A stretch of 64,000 bases of DNA from positions 62,001 through 126,000 of the forward strand of contig NJAL01000004.1 in assembly GCA_002591725.1 (NCBI GenBank), written 5' to 3'. The stretch comes from Candidatus Didemnitutus mandela. GTDB lineage: Bacteria > Verrucomicrobiota > Verrucomicrobiia > Opitutales > Opitutaceae. A program made the position numbers and the translations under genes. The notes below the pieces were generated by a model that searched no databases, had not been told where the DNA came from, and saw nothing but the letters and a program-made list of their open reading frames with translations. Below, one piece after another: positions 1 to 9,943 of this stretch; within the stretch, counting starts at the first letter, position 1, and the number at the start of each line of letters is the position of its first letter.

Positions 1-1
1 C

Positions 2-610
2 TTCCCGCAACAAATCCTTTCCCAGTTTGGTGCGGCTTTCGACATTGGTTTTCTAAGCGAATTTGCGAACAATCTGCTGCGCGGCCACTGGACTTATTAT
101 TGCGGCATGGCGTTATTGATTCTATTCTTTAGCTATTTTTGGGTATCGGTAATGTTTAAACCGATTCAGGTGGCCGACGATCTTAAAAAATACGGTGGCT
201 ATATCCCGGGTGTGCGCCCGGGGGAACCGACGGCAAATTTTCTTGATTTTGTGATGACCCGTTTGACACTAGCGGGCGCGGTCTTCCTAACGGTGATCGC
301 GGTTATTCCTGACGTTTTGCTTTTTAATTTCAACGTTCCTGCGCGTGTTGCCTATTTTTTCGGTGGCACTGGCATGCTGATTACCGTCGGCGTCATCCTC
401 GATACGGTGCGCCAAATCGAGACCTTCCTGCTGCAGCGCCATTACGATGGCTTTCTCAAGAAAGGTCGCATTCGTGGCCGAGCGAGTTCGGTACAGATGT
501 CTTTTGGTGAAACTGTTTCTGATAAGACTGTAATGCAGCTTGTCGCAGCCATGTCGATTATACTACTCGTCGGTATCGGCGCGTGGGTAATTAACCATTT
601 TGCTATTTGA
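2..610 (+). CDS. secY: Protein translocase subunit SecY, C-terminal part (5' end outside window)
   Basis: The frame is open from base 2 and gives the last 202 residues of SecY, the channel-forming subunit of the SecYEG translocon in the inner membrane. Visible are the last transmembrane helices, the cytoplasmic loop with KPIQVADDLKKYGGYIPGVRPG, and the ending LLQRHYDGFLKKGRIRGR, all typical of the family. Most SecY proteins stop at about that last motif. Here about 40 more residues follow, with a strongly hydrophobic stretch (VMQLVAAMSIILLVGIGAWV) that looks like an additional C-terminal membrane segment. It heads the operon remainder secY-adk-like-map-rpsM-rpsK-rpsD-rpoA-rplQ. Identity is secure; the meaning of the C-terminal helix is inference. 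Confidence 0.96.
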   Translation, partial: FPQQILSQFGAAFDIGFLSEFANNLLRGHWTYYCGMALLILFFSYFWVSVMFKPIQVADDLKKYGGYIPGVRPGEPTANFLDFVMTRLTLAGAVFLTVIAVIPDVLLFNFNVPARVAYFFGGTGMLITVGVILDTVRQIETFLLQRHYDGFLKKGRIRGRASSVQMSFGETVSDKTVMQLVAAMSIILLVGIGAWVINHFAI

Positions 611-622
611 GTCTTTACTTTT

Positions 623-1084
623 GTGAAAAGGCCTAAACATACTAAGGCTTTTCCCGCCTTCGGCTTGCCGAAGGCAAAATTCCTTGTCTTTGGTCAAGGA
701 ACCTTCTTTTCTGAGGCCTTCACCAAACAAGTCCGTTCTTTCTCAATTGAACACGTCTCTTCTTTAATTCTTTTGCAACGGGAGGTTTTGTGCCGAACTC
801 CGCTCGGCCAGCAGGTCTCGGCGGCTTTCTCACGCGGCTTTTCCGTCCCAGACCAGGCGCTGCTAGCGGTTGTCCGTAAGTGGTTTTGGGCGCGCAAACC
901 CGATCTTGGCTTTCTTCTTGAGGGCTTCCCGATGACGCTGCTCCAGGCAAAGGTCTTCGACGAATGGCTCGAAGATCGCGGCGAAAATCTTCATTCTATT
1001 TTTGCGACCGAATTCGCTCCGGCGGATCTCGTTACGTATTACTGCACTCAAGGCCTTCCTCCCAAAACCTATTTTGTCGCTTGA
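623..1084 (+). CDS. Adenylate kinase-like protein with degenerate P-loop
   Basis: This 153-residue GTG-start ORF sits where adk normally lies, between secY and map, and its stop overlaps the map start (TGATG). It aligns by eye to the nucleoside monophosphate kinase fold: a first strand KFLVFGQGT, the TPLGQQVSAAFSRG segment (compare TPLG..A...GE..PD), and the highly typical GFLLEGFPMTLLQAKVFDEWL. However the Walker A loop (GxPGxGKGT in the family) is reduced to FGQGTFF, with no catalytic lysine. The LID domain and C-terminal half of a normal enzyme (about 210 residues) are also absent. Catalysis as an adenylate kinase therefore looks unlikely. It may be a conserved lineage-specific pseudoenzyme or a decaying gene held open by translational coupling to map. 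The GTG start is the only in-frame choice near the secY stop. Confidence 0.65.
   Translation: MKRPKHTKAFPAFGLPKAKFLVFGQGTFFSEAFTKQVRSFSIEHVSSLILLQREVLCRTPLGQQVSAAFSRGFSVPDQALLAVVRKWFWARKPDLGFLLEGFPMTLLQAKVFDEWLEDRGENLHSIFATEFAPADLVTYYCTQGLPPKTYFVA
656..675 (+). other. Perfect 9-bp hairpin inside the start of the adk-like gene
   Basis: GCCTTCGGC pairs with GCCGAAGGC around a TT loop. It is followed by a second possible stem (CCTTG...CAAGG) at about 682-699. No T-run follows, so it is not a classical terminator. It could influence translation of the downstream gene or mRNA processing. Confidence 0.4.
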
Positions 1085-1845
1085 TGCCAATCCCGATTAA
1101 AAACGCGAATGATATCGACCGAATGCGAGCAGCCTGTGCCGTTGCCGCAAAAATTCTGGCGGAGCTTCGCACACATGTCCGGCCTGGAATAACGACATAT
1201 GACTTAGATCAAATTGGACGCGATCTTATTGTGTCGCATGGCGCCCGCAGCGCGCCCTACGGCCACACAATCGGTTCGCGTTGCTATCCAGCTTATACCT
1301 GTCTATCGGTGAATGAAGAAGTCGTTCACGGCATAGGTTCTATCAAACGCATCCTTCGCGAGGGCGACATCATATCCCTCGATGTTACGGTCGAATATGG
1401 TGGCTACATTGGTGACAATGCTGTCACGACTCCAATTGGCGAGATCCCAGTCCGGACCACTGAGCTGTTGAACGTTACCACCAAAGCCCTCGAAATCGGT
1501 ATCGCCCAAGCCACCGTTGGTAACCGCATTGGTGACATTTCGAACGCGATTCAAACTTACGTTGATTCACACGGTTTTACGGTCGTTCGCGAAATGGTTG
1601 GCCACGGCGTCGGCCGGTTGATGCACGAAGAGCCGCAAATTCCGAACTTTGGCCGCAAAGGAACTGGCGAGTGCATCAAGCCGGGCATGACTCTCGCCAT
1701 CGAACCGATGGTCAATCTCGGCGACCATCGCGTCCGCACCCTAAGCAATGGTTGGACAATCGTTACTGCCGACGGAAAACCTTCCGCCCACTTCGAACAC
1801 ACCGTACTTACGACCGATTCCGGCCCAGAAATCCTCACGATTTAG
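1084..1845 (+). CDS. map: Methionine aminopeptidase, type I
   Basis: A 253-residue cytosolic dimetal protease that removes the initiator methionine from new proteins. Full length for the type I family. The metal and catalytic residues can be placed: H82 (VVHGIG), D100, D111 (GYIGDNA), H174 ([10 protein letters not shown]), E207 (AIEPMV) and E238 (FEHTVL). I chose the ATG at 1084, which overlaps the stop of the preceding gene as TGATG. An in-frame start further upstream at 964 would only read through the previous gene in another frame. It is co-transcribed with secY and the ribosomal genes, the usual context. The next gene, rpsM, follows after 65 bp, with no infA or rpmJ between. Confidence 0.97.
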   Translation: MPIPIKNANDIDRMRAACAVAAKILAELRTHVRPGITTYDLDQIGRDLIVSHGARSAPYGHTIGSRCYPAYTCLSVNEEVVHGIGSIKRILREGDIISLDVTVEYGGYIGDNAVTTPIGEIPVRTTELLNVTTKALEIGIAQATVGNRIGDISNAIQTYVDSHGFTVVREMVGHGVGRLMHEEPQIPNFGRKGTGECIKPGMTLAIEPMVNLGDHRVRTLSNGWTIVTADGKPSAHFEHTVLTTDSGPEILTI

Positions 1846-1910
1846 CCCCCCACTTGATTGCTGTTTGCTCCCTTTCGTTCACCACGCTCTCAACATTACT
1901 CACCTACCTT

Positions 1911-2288
1911 ATGCCACGTCTCGTCGGCGTCGAAATTCCCGCATCCAAAAAAATCGGATACTCACTCCGATATATCTATGGCATTGGCCCCACTCGTGCC
2001 GACCTCATCGTTGAAACCGCTGACCTAGACCCGAATATGCACGCTTCGGATCTTACCGAAAAACAACTCAGCAAAATCCTTCACATAATCACCGAAAAAA
2101 AATGGTTGGTAGAAGGCGATCTCCGGCGTGAAATCGCTGGTAATCTAAAACGCCTCCAAGCGATCAATTGCTATCGTGGTATCCGTCACCGCCGCGGCCT
2201 GCCTGTTCATGGTCAGCGTACTAGTACCAATGCTCGCACCCGCAAAGGTCCGCGTCACACTGTTGGCGTCGCCAAAACCAAGGGATAA
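1911..2288 (+). CDS. rpsM: 30S ribosomal protein S13
   Basis: A 125-residue S13, head protein of the small subunit that contacts the P-site tRNA and the 50S subunit. The start [10 protein letters not shown], the helix-hairpin-helix region [12 protein letters not shown], and the basic tail [18 protein letters not shown] through [10 protein letters not shown] match the family closely and at the usual length. The ATG at 1911 is fixed by this N-terminus. The open frame begins far upstream inside map, but that extension has no family support. It is followed by rpsK and rpsD in the standard alpha-operon order. Confidence 0.98.
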   Translation: MPRLVGVEIPASKKIGYSLRYIYGIGPTRADLIVETADLDPNMHASDLTEKQLSKILHIITEKKWLVEGDLRREIAGNLKRLQAINCYRGIRHRRGLPVHGQRTSTNARTRKGPRHTVGVAKTKG

Positions 2289-2318
2289 ATAACATAAATA
2301 ACCTAAACACAGATCTCC

Positions 2319-2852
2319 ATGTCCGAAGAGAAATCTGCTCCAAAAAAGGAGAAAGCTCTAAAAAAGGAAGCCGCTACTGGTACCTTTCCCACCGAAGTGA
2401 AGCTAGAGAAAATCGTTAGCGGCGTCGCTAATACTCCCTCTGCGGAAGATCTCCTCAAGAAAGAACTTGGCGCGATCAAGATCCGAAAAGCGAAGGGATC
2501 GAAAAACGTCATATCTGGCATTGCGAACGTCAATGCCAGCTTCAACAATACCATTGTCTCCATCACGGATACTAAGGGCAATGTCATTTCCTGGTCGTCT
2601 TCCGGTAAGTGTAATTTCCGTGGATCTCGTAAATCTACCGCCTATGCCGCCCAAGTGGTTGCTCAGGACGCTGCACGTGCAGCGATGGCCCACGGCCTGA
2701 AAGAAATACAAATTCGTGTTAGTGGCCCTGGTCTCGGCCGTGACTCTGCCATCCGCGGTCTGCAAGCTATCGGTTTGGAAATATTCTCGATAATCGACGT
2801 TACGCCAGTGCCGCATAATGGTTGCCGCCCGCGCAAACGCCGCCGCGCCTAA
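2319..2852 (+). CDS. rpsK: 30S ribosomal protein S11 with long lysine-rich N-terminal extension
   Basis: The C-terminal ~125 residues are a canonical S11 ([40 protein letters not shown], ending RPRKRRRA), the platform protein of the 30S subunit. They are preceded by about 50 extra residues rich in Lys, Glu and Ala ([20 protein letters not shown]). Normal S11 is 125-130 residues; this one is 177. The ATG at 2319 is the only start that follows the rpsM stop at a sensible distance, and the extension is in frame and free of stops, so it is probably real and lineage-specific. Its role is unknown. Confidence 0.97.
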   Translation: MSEEKSAPKKEKALKKEAATGTFPTEVKLEKIVSGVANTPSAEDLLKKELGAIKIRKAKGSKNVISGIANVNASFNNTIVSITDTKGNVISWSSSGKCNFRGSRKSTAYAAQVVAQDAARAAMAHGLKEIQIRVSGPGLGRDSAIRGLQAIGLEIFSIIDVTPVPHNGCRPRKRRRA

Positions 2853-2877
2853 CCTCAACTTTTAACCAACTATTGGC

Positions 2878-3489
2878 ATGGCCCGTTACACTGGTCCCAC
2901 CACCCGAGTCAGCCGCCGCTTCGGCACCTACATCCTCGGTTCGGCACAGATTCTCGAACGCCGCAACTTTCCTCCCGGCCAGCATGGTCCAAAGTCGCGC
3001 CGCAGGCTTTCAGAATACGCCGTCGGCCTCGCAGAGAAGCAGAAGCTCCGCTTCATCTACGGCCTTCTTGAGCGCCAGTTCCGCCGTACGTTCGCTATTG
3101 CCAAACGCGAGCGCGGTGTCACCGGAGAGCGCTTTCTGCAACTCCTCGAAACCCGGCTAGATAGCGTTGTCTATCTTCTTGGTTTCGCCAAAAGCCGGGC
3201 ACAAGCCCGCCAGCTCGTAAACCACGGTCACGTAAAGGCCAATGGCCGCAAGGCCGACATCCCCAGCTACTCCTGCGTCGCGGGTGATACCATCGAAATC
3301 AAATCCAGCAACAACTCGCGCCAGATCGCAACTCGTGCGATTGAAGAAAATCGCGCACGGATTGTTCCCACCTGGCTTATCCGTAACGACGAAAACCTCT
3401 CTGGCGTTGTTACACGCCTCCCAGCGCGCGATGAGATGCAGCCCGGCATTAAAGAACAGCTAATTGTCGAGTTCTACTCGCGCTTTTGA
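2878..3489 (+). CDS. rpsD: 30S ribosomal protein S4
   Basis: A 203-residue S4, primary 16S rRNA-binding assembly protein of the 30S subunit. The N-terminus MARYTGPTTRVSRRFGTYI and the RRNFPPGQHG motif are clear. So are the S4 RNA-binding domain (LETRLDSVVYLLGFAKSRAQARQLVNHGHV) and the C-terminal IKEQLIVEFYSRF. Length is normal. It lies 25 bp after rpsK and 40 bp before rpoA. In many bacteria S4 represses its own operon; no such site could be verified here. Confidence 0.98.
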   Translation: MARYTGPTTRVSRRFGTYILGSAQILERRNFPPGQHGPKSRRRLSEYAVGLAEKQKLRFIYGLLERQFRRTFAIAKRERGVTGERFLQLLETRLDSVVYLLGFAKSRAQARQLVNHGHVKANGRKADIPSYSCVAGDTIEIKSSNNSRQIATRAIEENRARIVPTWLIRNDENLSGVVTRLPARDEMQPGIKEQLIVEFYSRF

Positions 3490-3529
3490 TTTCGGATCAC
3501 TATTAACTCTAAATTAGAGGGCAAACCAA

Positions 3530-4531
3530 ATGCCAAAACGTCTCGGAAAGTTCGAATTTCCCTCCAAGTTGGCTAAAGCCGAAGAAGGTTCCACTTCGAC
3601 CTACGCCAAGTATATCGCCGAGCCCTTCGAGGCTGGCTATGGTCATACGGTCGGCAACTCACTGCGCCGCGTTCTCTTGAGCTCCATCGAAGGTAGCGCC
3701 ATCAGCTCGGTCAAGATTGATGGCGTGAATCATGAGTTCCAGTCCATCGGCGGCGTTGTCGAAGATGTCACTGACATCGTTCTCAATCTGAAGAAAGTCC
3801 TCATTCTGTCCGAGAAGCGCGAGCCATTTAATCTCTACCTAAGCGTGGACAAGGAAGGCCCTGTTACTGCTGGGGATATCCAGCTAGACGCTGGCGTAAG
3901 GGTGATTAACCCCGACAAGGTTATCTGCACGCTTGACACCAAGCGCCCCTTTGAGGCTTCACTGGAAGTGAAAACTGGCCGCGGATACTACTCTGGCGAG
4001 GATAATAAGAAGGAAGAGCAGTCCGTCGGCGTCATTCCAATTGATTCGCTCTTTTCGCCTGTCTGTCTTGTGCGCTACTCTGTTGAAAACACCCGAGTTG
4101 GCCAGATTACCGATTACGACAAACTTGTGCTCGAAATCTGGACGGACGGTCGGATCACTCCTGACGATGCCCTCAAGCAAGCAGCCTCGATCCTCAAGCA
4201 CCACATCGACGTGTTTGATCGCGTTTCGCAGGAGTCCTACGAATTCGAATTCCAACAGCAGGAAGTTCCTGAAGAGCAGAACAAGCTTCGCAAGCTCCTC
4301 AATATGTCCGTCAACGAAATCGAACTCTCGGTTCGTGCGGCGAACTGTTTGAATAATGCCAACATTACTACCGTTGGCGAGCTCGCTATGAAGTCCGAGC
4401 AGGAAATGCTCAAATATCGCAACTTTGGAAAAAAATCCCTAAACGAAATCAAGGATAAACTGGAATCTCTCGGCCTCTGTCTCGGCATGAAATTTGACGA
4501 GCGTCTCCTCGAAAATAAGATGGATTTCTAA
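3530..4531 (+). CDS. rpoA: DNA-directed RNA polymerase subunit alpha
   Basis: A 333-residue alpha subunit, the dimeric scaffold for RNA polymerase assembly. The N-terminal assembly domain shows FEAGYGHTVGNSLRRVLLSS and the segment DGRITPDDALKQAASILKHH. A flexible linker follows, then the alpha-CTD (about residues 260-320: LLNMSVNEIELSVRAANCLN, NFGKKSLNEIKDKL) that binds UP elements and activators. Length and motifs are normal and both domains are intact. It sits between rpsD and rplQ in the conserved order. Confidence 0.98.
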   Translation: MPKRLGKFEFPSKLAKAEEGSTSTYAKYIAEPFEAGYGHTVGNSLRRVLLSSIEGSAISSVKIDGVNHEFQSIGGVVEDVTDIVLNLKKVLILSEKREPFNLYLSVDKEGPVTAGDIQLDAGVRVINPDKVICTLDTKRPFEASLEVKTGRGYYSGEDNKKEEQSVGVIPIDSLFSPVCLVRYSVENTRVGQITDYDKLVLEIWTDGRITPDDALKQAASILKHHIDVFDRVSQESYEFEFQQQEVPEEQNKLRKLLNMSVNEIELSVRAANCLNNANITTVGELAMKSEQEMLKYRNFGKKSLNEIKDKLESLGLCLGMKFDERLLENKMDF

Positions 4532-4623
4532 ACCCTTTCATCCACCTGGTCCTCGCGCTGTTCGTTGCTTCTCAACACTAGCGACCGGATTTCCCTATCG
4601 TTGGCCAACTAAAAATCACCACA

Positions 4624-5163
4624 ATGCGTCATAAAAAACATCATGCTTCCTTGGGTGTTACCAGAGAACACCGCGCGACGATGCTTTCCAACATAGGCGC
4701 CAGCCTCATCAAACACGGTCGCATCCAGACCACGCTAGCCAAGGCAAAAGCAATTCGCCCGTTCATCGAGAAGATTATCACCAAGGCCAAGAAAGCCTCA
4801 ATTGCTGGTAAGAAGAAAGATGCGATTCACTATCGCCGTCTTGCTCTCAAGGATGTCCGTGATGAATCCGCCATCACCATTCTGTTCAATGAGAAGGTGA
4901 ATCAATTCGCTAGTCGCTCCGGCGGATATACTCGCATCTACAAACTCGGTCCGCAACGTGTTGGCGATGCTGCCGAAATGGCGCTCATCGAATTCGTCAG
5001 TGCCGATGATCAGGGCTATAAGAAGTCGAAAGGTTCCGCTGCGAAGAATCCGGACAAGAAGTCCGGTGGAAAAAGTGCTGCCAAGACGACTGAAGCCGCC
5101 GTTCTTGGGGAAACTGTTCTCTCTGCTGAAACTTCTAAGGCGGAAAGCGAAACGCAGACCTGA
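4624..5163 (+). CDS. rplQ: 50S ribosomal protein L17 with C-terminal extension
   Basis: The first ~125 residues form a standard L17 (MRHKKHHASLGVTREHRATM, LIKHGRIQTTLAKAKAIRPF, GGYTRIYKLGPQRVGDAAEM) located near the exit tunnel of the large subunit. About 50 further residues rich in Lys, Ser, Ala and Glu form a low-complexity tail, as in several phyla with extended L17. This is the last gene of the operon. A run of eight T follows the stop at about 5169, but no convincing stem precedes it, so a terminator is only possible. The coding-dense part of the window ends here. Confidence 0.97.
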   Translation: MRHKKHHASLGVTREHRATMLSNIGASLIKHGRIQTTLAKAKAIRPFIEKIITKAKKASIAGKKKDAIHYRRLALKDVRDESAITILFNEKVNQFASRSGGYTRIYKLGPQRVGDAAEMALIEFVSADDQGYKKSKGSAAKNPDKKSGGKSAAKTTEAAVLGETVLSAETSKAESETQT

Positions 5164-8100
5164 GCTCGGTTTTTTTTAAAATCTTTTCAACCTGCTAACA
5201 CCGAAAGGTCAGCATGCTTTTGTTTTTCTTAGCGTTCTTCAGACCCTTTACGACACTTTCGATATGAGTACCTCCCACCATCTTCACTTTCACTTTGGAC
5301 ATTCTTGTTTATGGCATTCTGGTACTCGGTCCGTTTGCCGCCTTGTTGTCCTACTACGGCCGTTACGATTGCTTGCTCTACGTGCATCTACGATGCGAAA
5401 CAGCGGGATATCAGTTTTCGCTGCAATTTGGTGCGATATGCTTTACAGAACGACCGCTGAAACAGCGGCCGTTCTGTACCCGAAATGTGGAAATGCGAAT
5501 ATACGACTATACGGCTCAGATTTTGCTTTTAATTATCAAACGAATCTTGATAAGGTTGGATTTTCTGTTTGCCGTTATTTTTGATCTGTTTGTCCGGCGA
5601 TCGCACTCTACGAACCGCTTCGCAGCGGTGTGGAACATCACTCGAGGATTATTTCACTCTCTATCCTGTCAAGGCGGCGATTAAGAAGGAAGCAACCAGC
5701 GCTACATATTAAGTTTACCCAAATGATATTAGTGTTTGGTTTCGCGCTAAGATTATCGCTTGGTGTGATAAATATCACATACGAACTGAAATCGTATGAT
5801 CGTGCTGCACTCCTGTCGGACGATTAACTGGGGTGCTACATCCTGTCGTTACCTGCACGGGATAAAGATAATTGGAATATATATTTTTTTAAGTAAATTA
5901 GTTTTAAGTTCTACGTGCGGATTTTCCAGATCGTTTCGGAAGGATTGATTCATCCTTTCAAGAAAGCAGCAGGTTATCGTGGCTTTCGCAGCCGGGCTCG
6001 CTGTTTTAGCGCTTGGGTCTAGACTGCGATCGCAAATGTGTACGGGAGTGTGGTCGAAAGGGATTGCGCAGCTACGCAATGCTGGTAAAGCGGTTGATTT
6101 CATCCAGCTGGAGGAATTCATCATCGATGAATTTGGAGAAGAACATTTTTTGCTTCGCTTAAAATTGTGCCTGAAAACATCGAACTGGCAAGTCCGCACC
6201 GCAATCCTTGGTCAAAAAAATACACCAATGAGATGTTTTTCGTGGTGATTCCCTCCTACACCCGCCTATTAGCGTTCATATGCGACGAATATTCCCCTTA
6301 CTATCGGGATACCTCAGGGATTTCCGTTATGTTTGTCGACATGAGCTCTATGTGTTTCAGCTAGTAGGCAGCGTACAGATTTAACGCTGGATTAGGTTCA
6401 TGCTATTGAGCTTCTCGAGGTAGTGCGCATTCGTGGCAAGATAGAAAAGCAAAAAGATCTGGTTTCCAATAGCAGCTTTGGCAGTTCCGTAACTATGTTT
6501 TAACTATGTTGCGACCAACCGGAATCCTCACGCTTTTCAAGATCGACAGGAGGTACTCGGTGCCCTACCGTGCATCGAATGGCTCATGGTGGCAGCGTGT
6601 CGCGTTTTTTCTACAAAGCGCTGTGTACGAAGTTTGAAGTCAAAAAAATCGAGAAATTCCAGTCTGCCTCTGCCTCTGTCAAATACAACCCAGGGACCGC
6701 TGACAGTTAGCTGTTGGAGCTGTTGGGCATTTTTCTATGTTCCTAGCGTCGACTCAAGGGGAATCCCGTTTTTCGCTACGATGCAACAACGCCTACGTCG
6801 AAAGGTTGTGCTTTATACCGCAAGATTTCGAAAAGAGATGGAGCATGTATTACAATCTTTATTAATACCTCGGAACTTTCCCTAGGCAATATGCATTGCG
6901 CGATCTGGCTCGTGGTTGACACAGGGCTTTACACATAAAAGCTTGATATTCGAGCGGCGCTTGTCAACGAGGGTTCTCTTGCTCGAGGCGCAGGTGGCCT
7001 CTTTACGGGGAGGCGATCGGTTATTGCGCCATGTTGCTGTGGTACTGGAGATACATATTCGCGCCTGGTTGGCGAAGCAGTTTGCTTTCCCCCTGGCGAC
7101 ATCGGTTTTTCTTTTTATGTAGACGTAGACCTTCACGGCGTTTTTGTATGAACCTGATAATTGACATCGAGCAGCTGAATGCTCTACACGAATCCCGACC
7201 TCGAAGCGGATATGTGGTTAACTGTTAATTTATTGCCGAAGCTGGGGTGAAGTGTGTGAAATGTGAAGCTAGATAATTCTTTTGTCTACTGCGAAGACAT
7301 CGATCTGGCCGCAAAAGACCGGCATTGGCTCCCATTTTGATGCAACTTTAAACAGCTAACTGCTTTGATGACGTTGCTGAACACTGGGGGGTTTGAGGCC
7401 ATTGCGGACCATACAGCGGGGCAGGGCTTGAAGCCTGAGGCGCTCGATTGAATTTATGATGTTTACCGCAGAGGAGCCGACCTGTTTCGGATTTGACTGC
7501 TTGAGGAGCTGGATCATAATCTAAAACGATCAAAGTTGGCAGTACGAAAAACTTTGCCACAGCGAGAGGCCGGCGTTGGAGAAAGCATGTCGCAAAGATG
7601 TTGTTTTGGGCGAGAACACGGTGGCGGAAGCACGGCTTCCGCAAGGCTATTGCAAGACTTTCCCGAGCTACGCATCAGGAAGGGATCGTTGCTCGAGCAA
7701 TAGAAAATTCCGATCGGAGTGGTGGCTGCGATCGCGGCCACCAGCTGTGCTGCTGCTGGCTGGGAATAACCGGCCCCAGTGGGCCACCGCGGGAGCTTGG
7801 GGAGACTCGCTACAATTTTCCCGTTGTGGCGGCGGAAGTGATGTTAGCTGTGGATCAGGCAAGGTTCGGGATCGGCCGGCAGCCGACGATACCGTTGCGA
7901 CATGTGGCTTTGTGCAAGTTTTCCAGAAAACGGTGAGCAGCGTGCCGCGCTATGTAAAATTTGAGATGGGTGTGGTGTGCGCGATATTCGCAAGACACGA
8001 TGTGATTGTGTCGTCGAGACAATCCACGCTGTTGCGCTAGGTCGTAGTCAGGAAAAGAGCTATGGATTTTTGGGAAATTTATAAATTAATATCCACTAGT

Positions 8101-8404
8101 CACTTAATTTCTTTAGTTGGTTGCTGCGGTGGAACGGGCTGCAGTGGTCTGGAAGCTGTTTTGCTTCCGGATTGTCAGTCGGGCCTATCACGACTTGGTG
8201 TTCATGGCGCAGATTTTCCAGACCGCGATGATCTTTATCCCCAGCAGAGACGGTTTTAGTTATCGTGCCAATGAAATACTCCTCAATGCAGGAAAGGGCC
8301 GATTGGGTGGGGGTATTGGCGAAAACGCTGGCGTTTCTGGGAGAGCAAACGGTTTGAAACTCTTTTTTTGTTTATTTCCTCGAAAAACTCCCTCAATTTT
8401 CTGC
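5164..8404. other. 3.2-kb region without a supportable gene
   Basis: No frame on either strand longer than about 150 codons looks like a known protein, and the short frames lack sustained coding character. Pieces with membrane-like composition (about 5295-5680 and 7020-7120, plus strand) may be remnants of old genes, but I could not match them to any family. It contains no repeats, tRNA or rRNA that I can see. The likely explanation is old pseudogenes eroded past recognition. It is the largest stretch in the window in which nothing can be named. Confidence 0.5.
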
Positions 8405-9943
8405 ATGGCACAGATAATTGCTGTTCTCGACTTTGGGTCCCAATATACGCAGGTGATCGCGCGTCGCATTCGCGAGTGCCAAGTCTACTCCAAAATCTAC
8501 CACTATACGACGTCTGCGAGCATGCTGGAAGCGGAAGGTGTGATCGGGATAATTCTTTCTGGTGGGCCGAGTAGCGTTTTTGCAAAGAACGCGCCGTTGC
8601 CCGACAAACAGATCTTCGGACTCGGTTTGCCCGTGCTCGGTGTGTGTTACGGCATTCAGCTTATGGGCAAATTTCTCGGGGGCGAAGTGGCAAAAAGCAC
8701 GCATCGTCAATACGGTCATGGCATGCTGAAAGTCATCAAAGCCAGCCGGCTTTTTGCGGGTTTACCGAAAAGACTCCGTGTTTGGAGTTCGTATGGCGAC
8801 CGCCTTATCAAGCTGCCTCCGGGCCACGAGACGATCGGCACGATGGAAAATTTCGAGTTTGCGGCTATCGAGGATTGGAAACGGAACTTTTTCGGAATTC
8901 AATTTCACCCGGAAGTCTTTCACACCGAGCGGGGCGTTGAAATTTTTAAGAATTTTCTTTTCGGAGTTTGCGCGGCGAAACCGGCGTGGATAGCGCGCAG
9001 CTTCATCGACCATGCAATCGACGATATTCGTTCGCGGGTGGGGAAGAGTCGGGTTCTTCTTGGCCTCTCGGGCGGAGTCGATTCGTCAGTTGTGGCCACC
9101 CTTATTCACAAGGCGATCGGAAAACAGCTGACCTGCGTCTTCGTTGATAACGGGCTGCTCCGTAAGGGCGAACGCGACTGCGTGGAGGAACTCTACAAAA
9201 AACATTTCCATATCGATGTCCGTTTGGTCGACGCGCCCAGGCTTTTCTTGAAACGCCTTAAGGGTGTTTCTGAGCCCGAGAAGAAGCGAAAAATCATCGG
9301 CCACACGTTTATCGAAGTTTTCGAAAAGTCGCTTAAGTCAATCGGTCATGCCGAATTTCTTGCTCAAGGGACGCTCTATCCGGACGTGATCGAGTCGGCC
9401 GCGATTGGCAACAACCCGGCGGCCCTGATCAAGCCCCACCACAATGTTGGCGGCCTCCCTGAGCGGATGAAACTGAAGCTCCTCGAGCCATTGCGCGAGC
9501 TTTTTAAGGACGAAGTTCGTCTCGTTGGCGAAAAGCTCGGCTTGCCTCGCGATGTTGTCTGGCGGCAACCGTTTCCCGGCCCCGGCCTTGGTGTCCGTAT
9601 GATGGGCGAAGTGAACGCGGCGAGCCTCGATGTGCTTCGCAATGCCGATGCGATTTTGCAGGAGGAGATGCTTGCGAGTGGCTGGTATTGGAAAGTTTGG
9701 CAGTCGTTTTGCGTTTATCTTCCGATTAAATCGGTGGGCGTGATGGGCGATGAAAAAAATTATGCTGATATGATCGCGCTTCGGATTGTCGAATCCAATG
9801 ATGCGATGACAGCCGACTGGACCCGCTTGCCATATGAACTTCTCCAGAGGATTTCCAGCCGCATCACCAACGAGGTCCATGGTGTCAGCCGCGTGGTCTA
9901 TGACGTGAGTTCGAAACCACCGGCCACGATTGAGTGGGAGTGA
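8405..9943 (+). CDS. guaA: GMP synthase (glutamine-hydrolysing)
   Basis: A 512-residue enzyme that converts XMP to GMP in the cytosol using glutamine and ATP. The class I glutamine amidotransferase domain (about 1-195) carries the nucleophile C81 in [10 protein letters not shown] and the GIQFHPEV histidine-glutamate pair. The ATP-pyrophosphatase domain has the P-loop LSGGVDSS (about 221-228). The C-terminal dimerisation domain holds [13 protein letters not shown] and the ending [10 protein letters not shown] chose the ATG at 8405 because it begins the family N-terminus [16 protein letters not shown]. The open frame continues about 290 bp upstream, but that part has no homology. It is flanked by non-coding DNA on both sides. 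Confidence 0.97.
   Translation: MAQIIAVLDFGSQYTQVIARRIRECQVYSKIYHYTTSASMLEAEGVIGIILSGGPSSVFAKNAPLPDKQIFGLGLPVLGVCYGIQLMGKFLGGEVAKSTHRQYGHGMLKVIKASRLFAGLPKRLRVWSSYGDRLIKLPPGHETIGTMENFEFAAIEDWKRNFFGIQFHPEVFHTERGVEIFKNFLFGVCAAKPAWIARSFIDHAIDDIRSRVGKSRVLLGLSGGVDSSVVATLIHKAIGKQLTCVFVDNGLLRKGERDCVEELYKKHFHIDVRLVDAPRLFLKRLKGVSEPEKKRKIIGHTFIEVFEKSLKSIGHAEFLAQGTLYPDVIESAAIGNNPAALIKPHHNVGGLPERMKLKLLEPLRELFKDEVRLVGEKLGLPRDVVWRQPFPGPGLGVRMMGEVNAASLDVLRNADAILQEEMLASGWYWKVWQSFCVYLPIKSVGVMGDEKNYADMIALRIVESNDAMTADWTRLPYELLQRISSRITNEVHGVSRVVYDVSSKPPATIEWE

Noticed and set aside
1671..1910. Upstream extension of the rpsM frame
   Set aside because: It runs through map in another frame. S13 starts at [10 protein letters not shown], so the extension is not coding.
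5163..5180. Intrinsic terminator after rplQ
   Set aside because: There is a T8 run but I could not find a G+C-rich stem before it.
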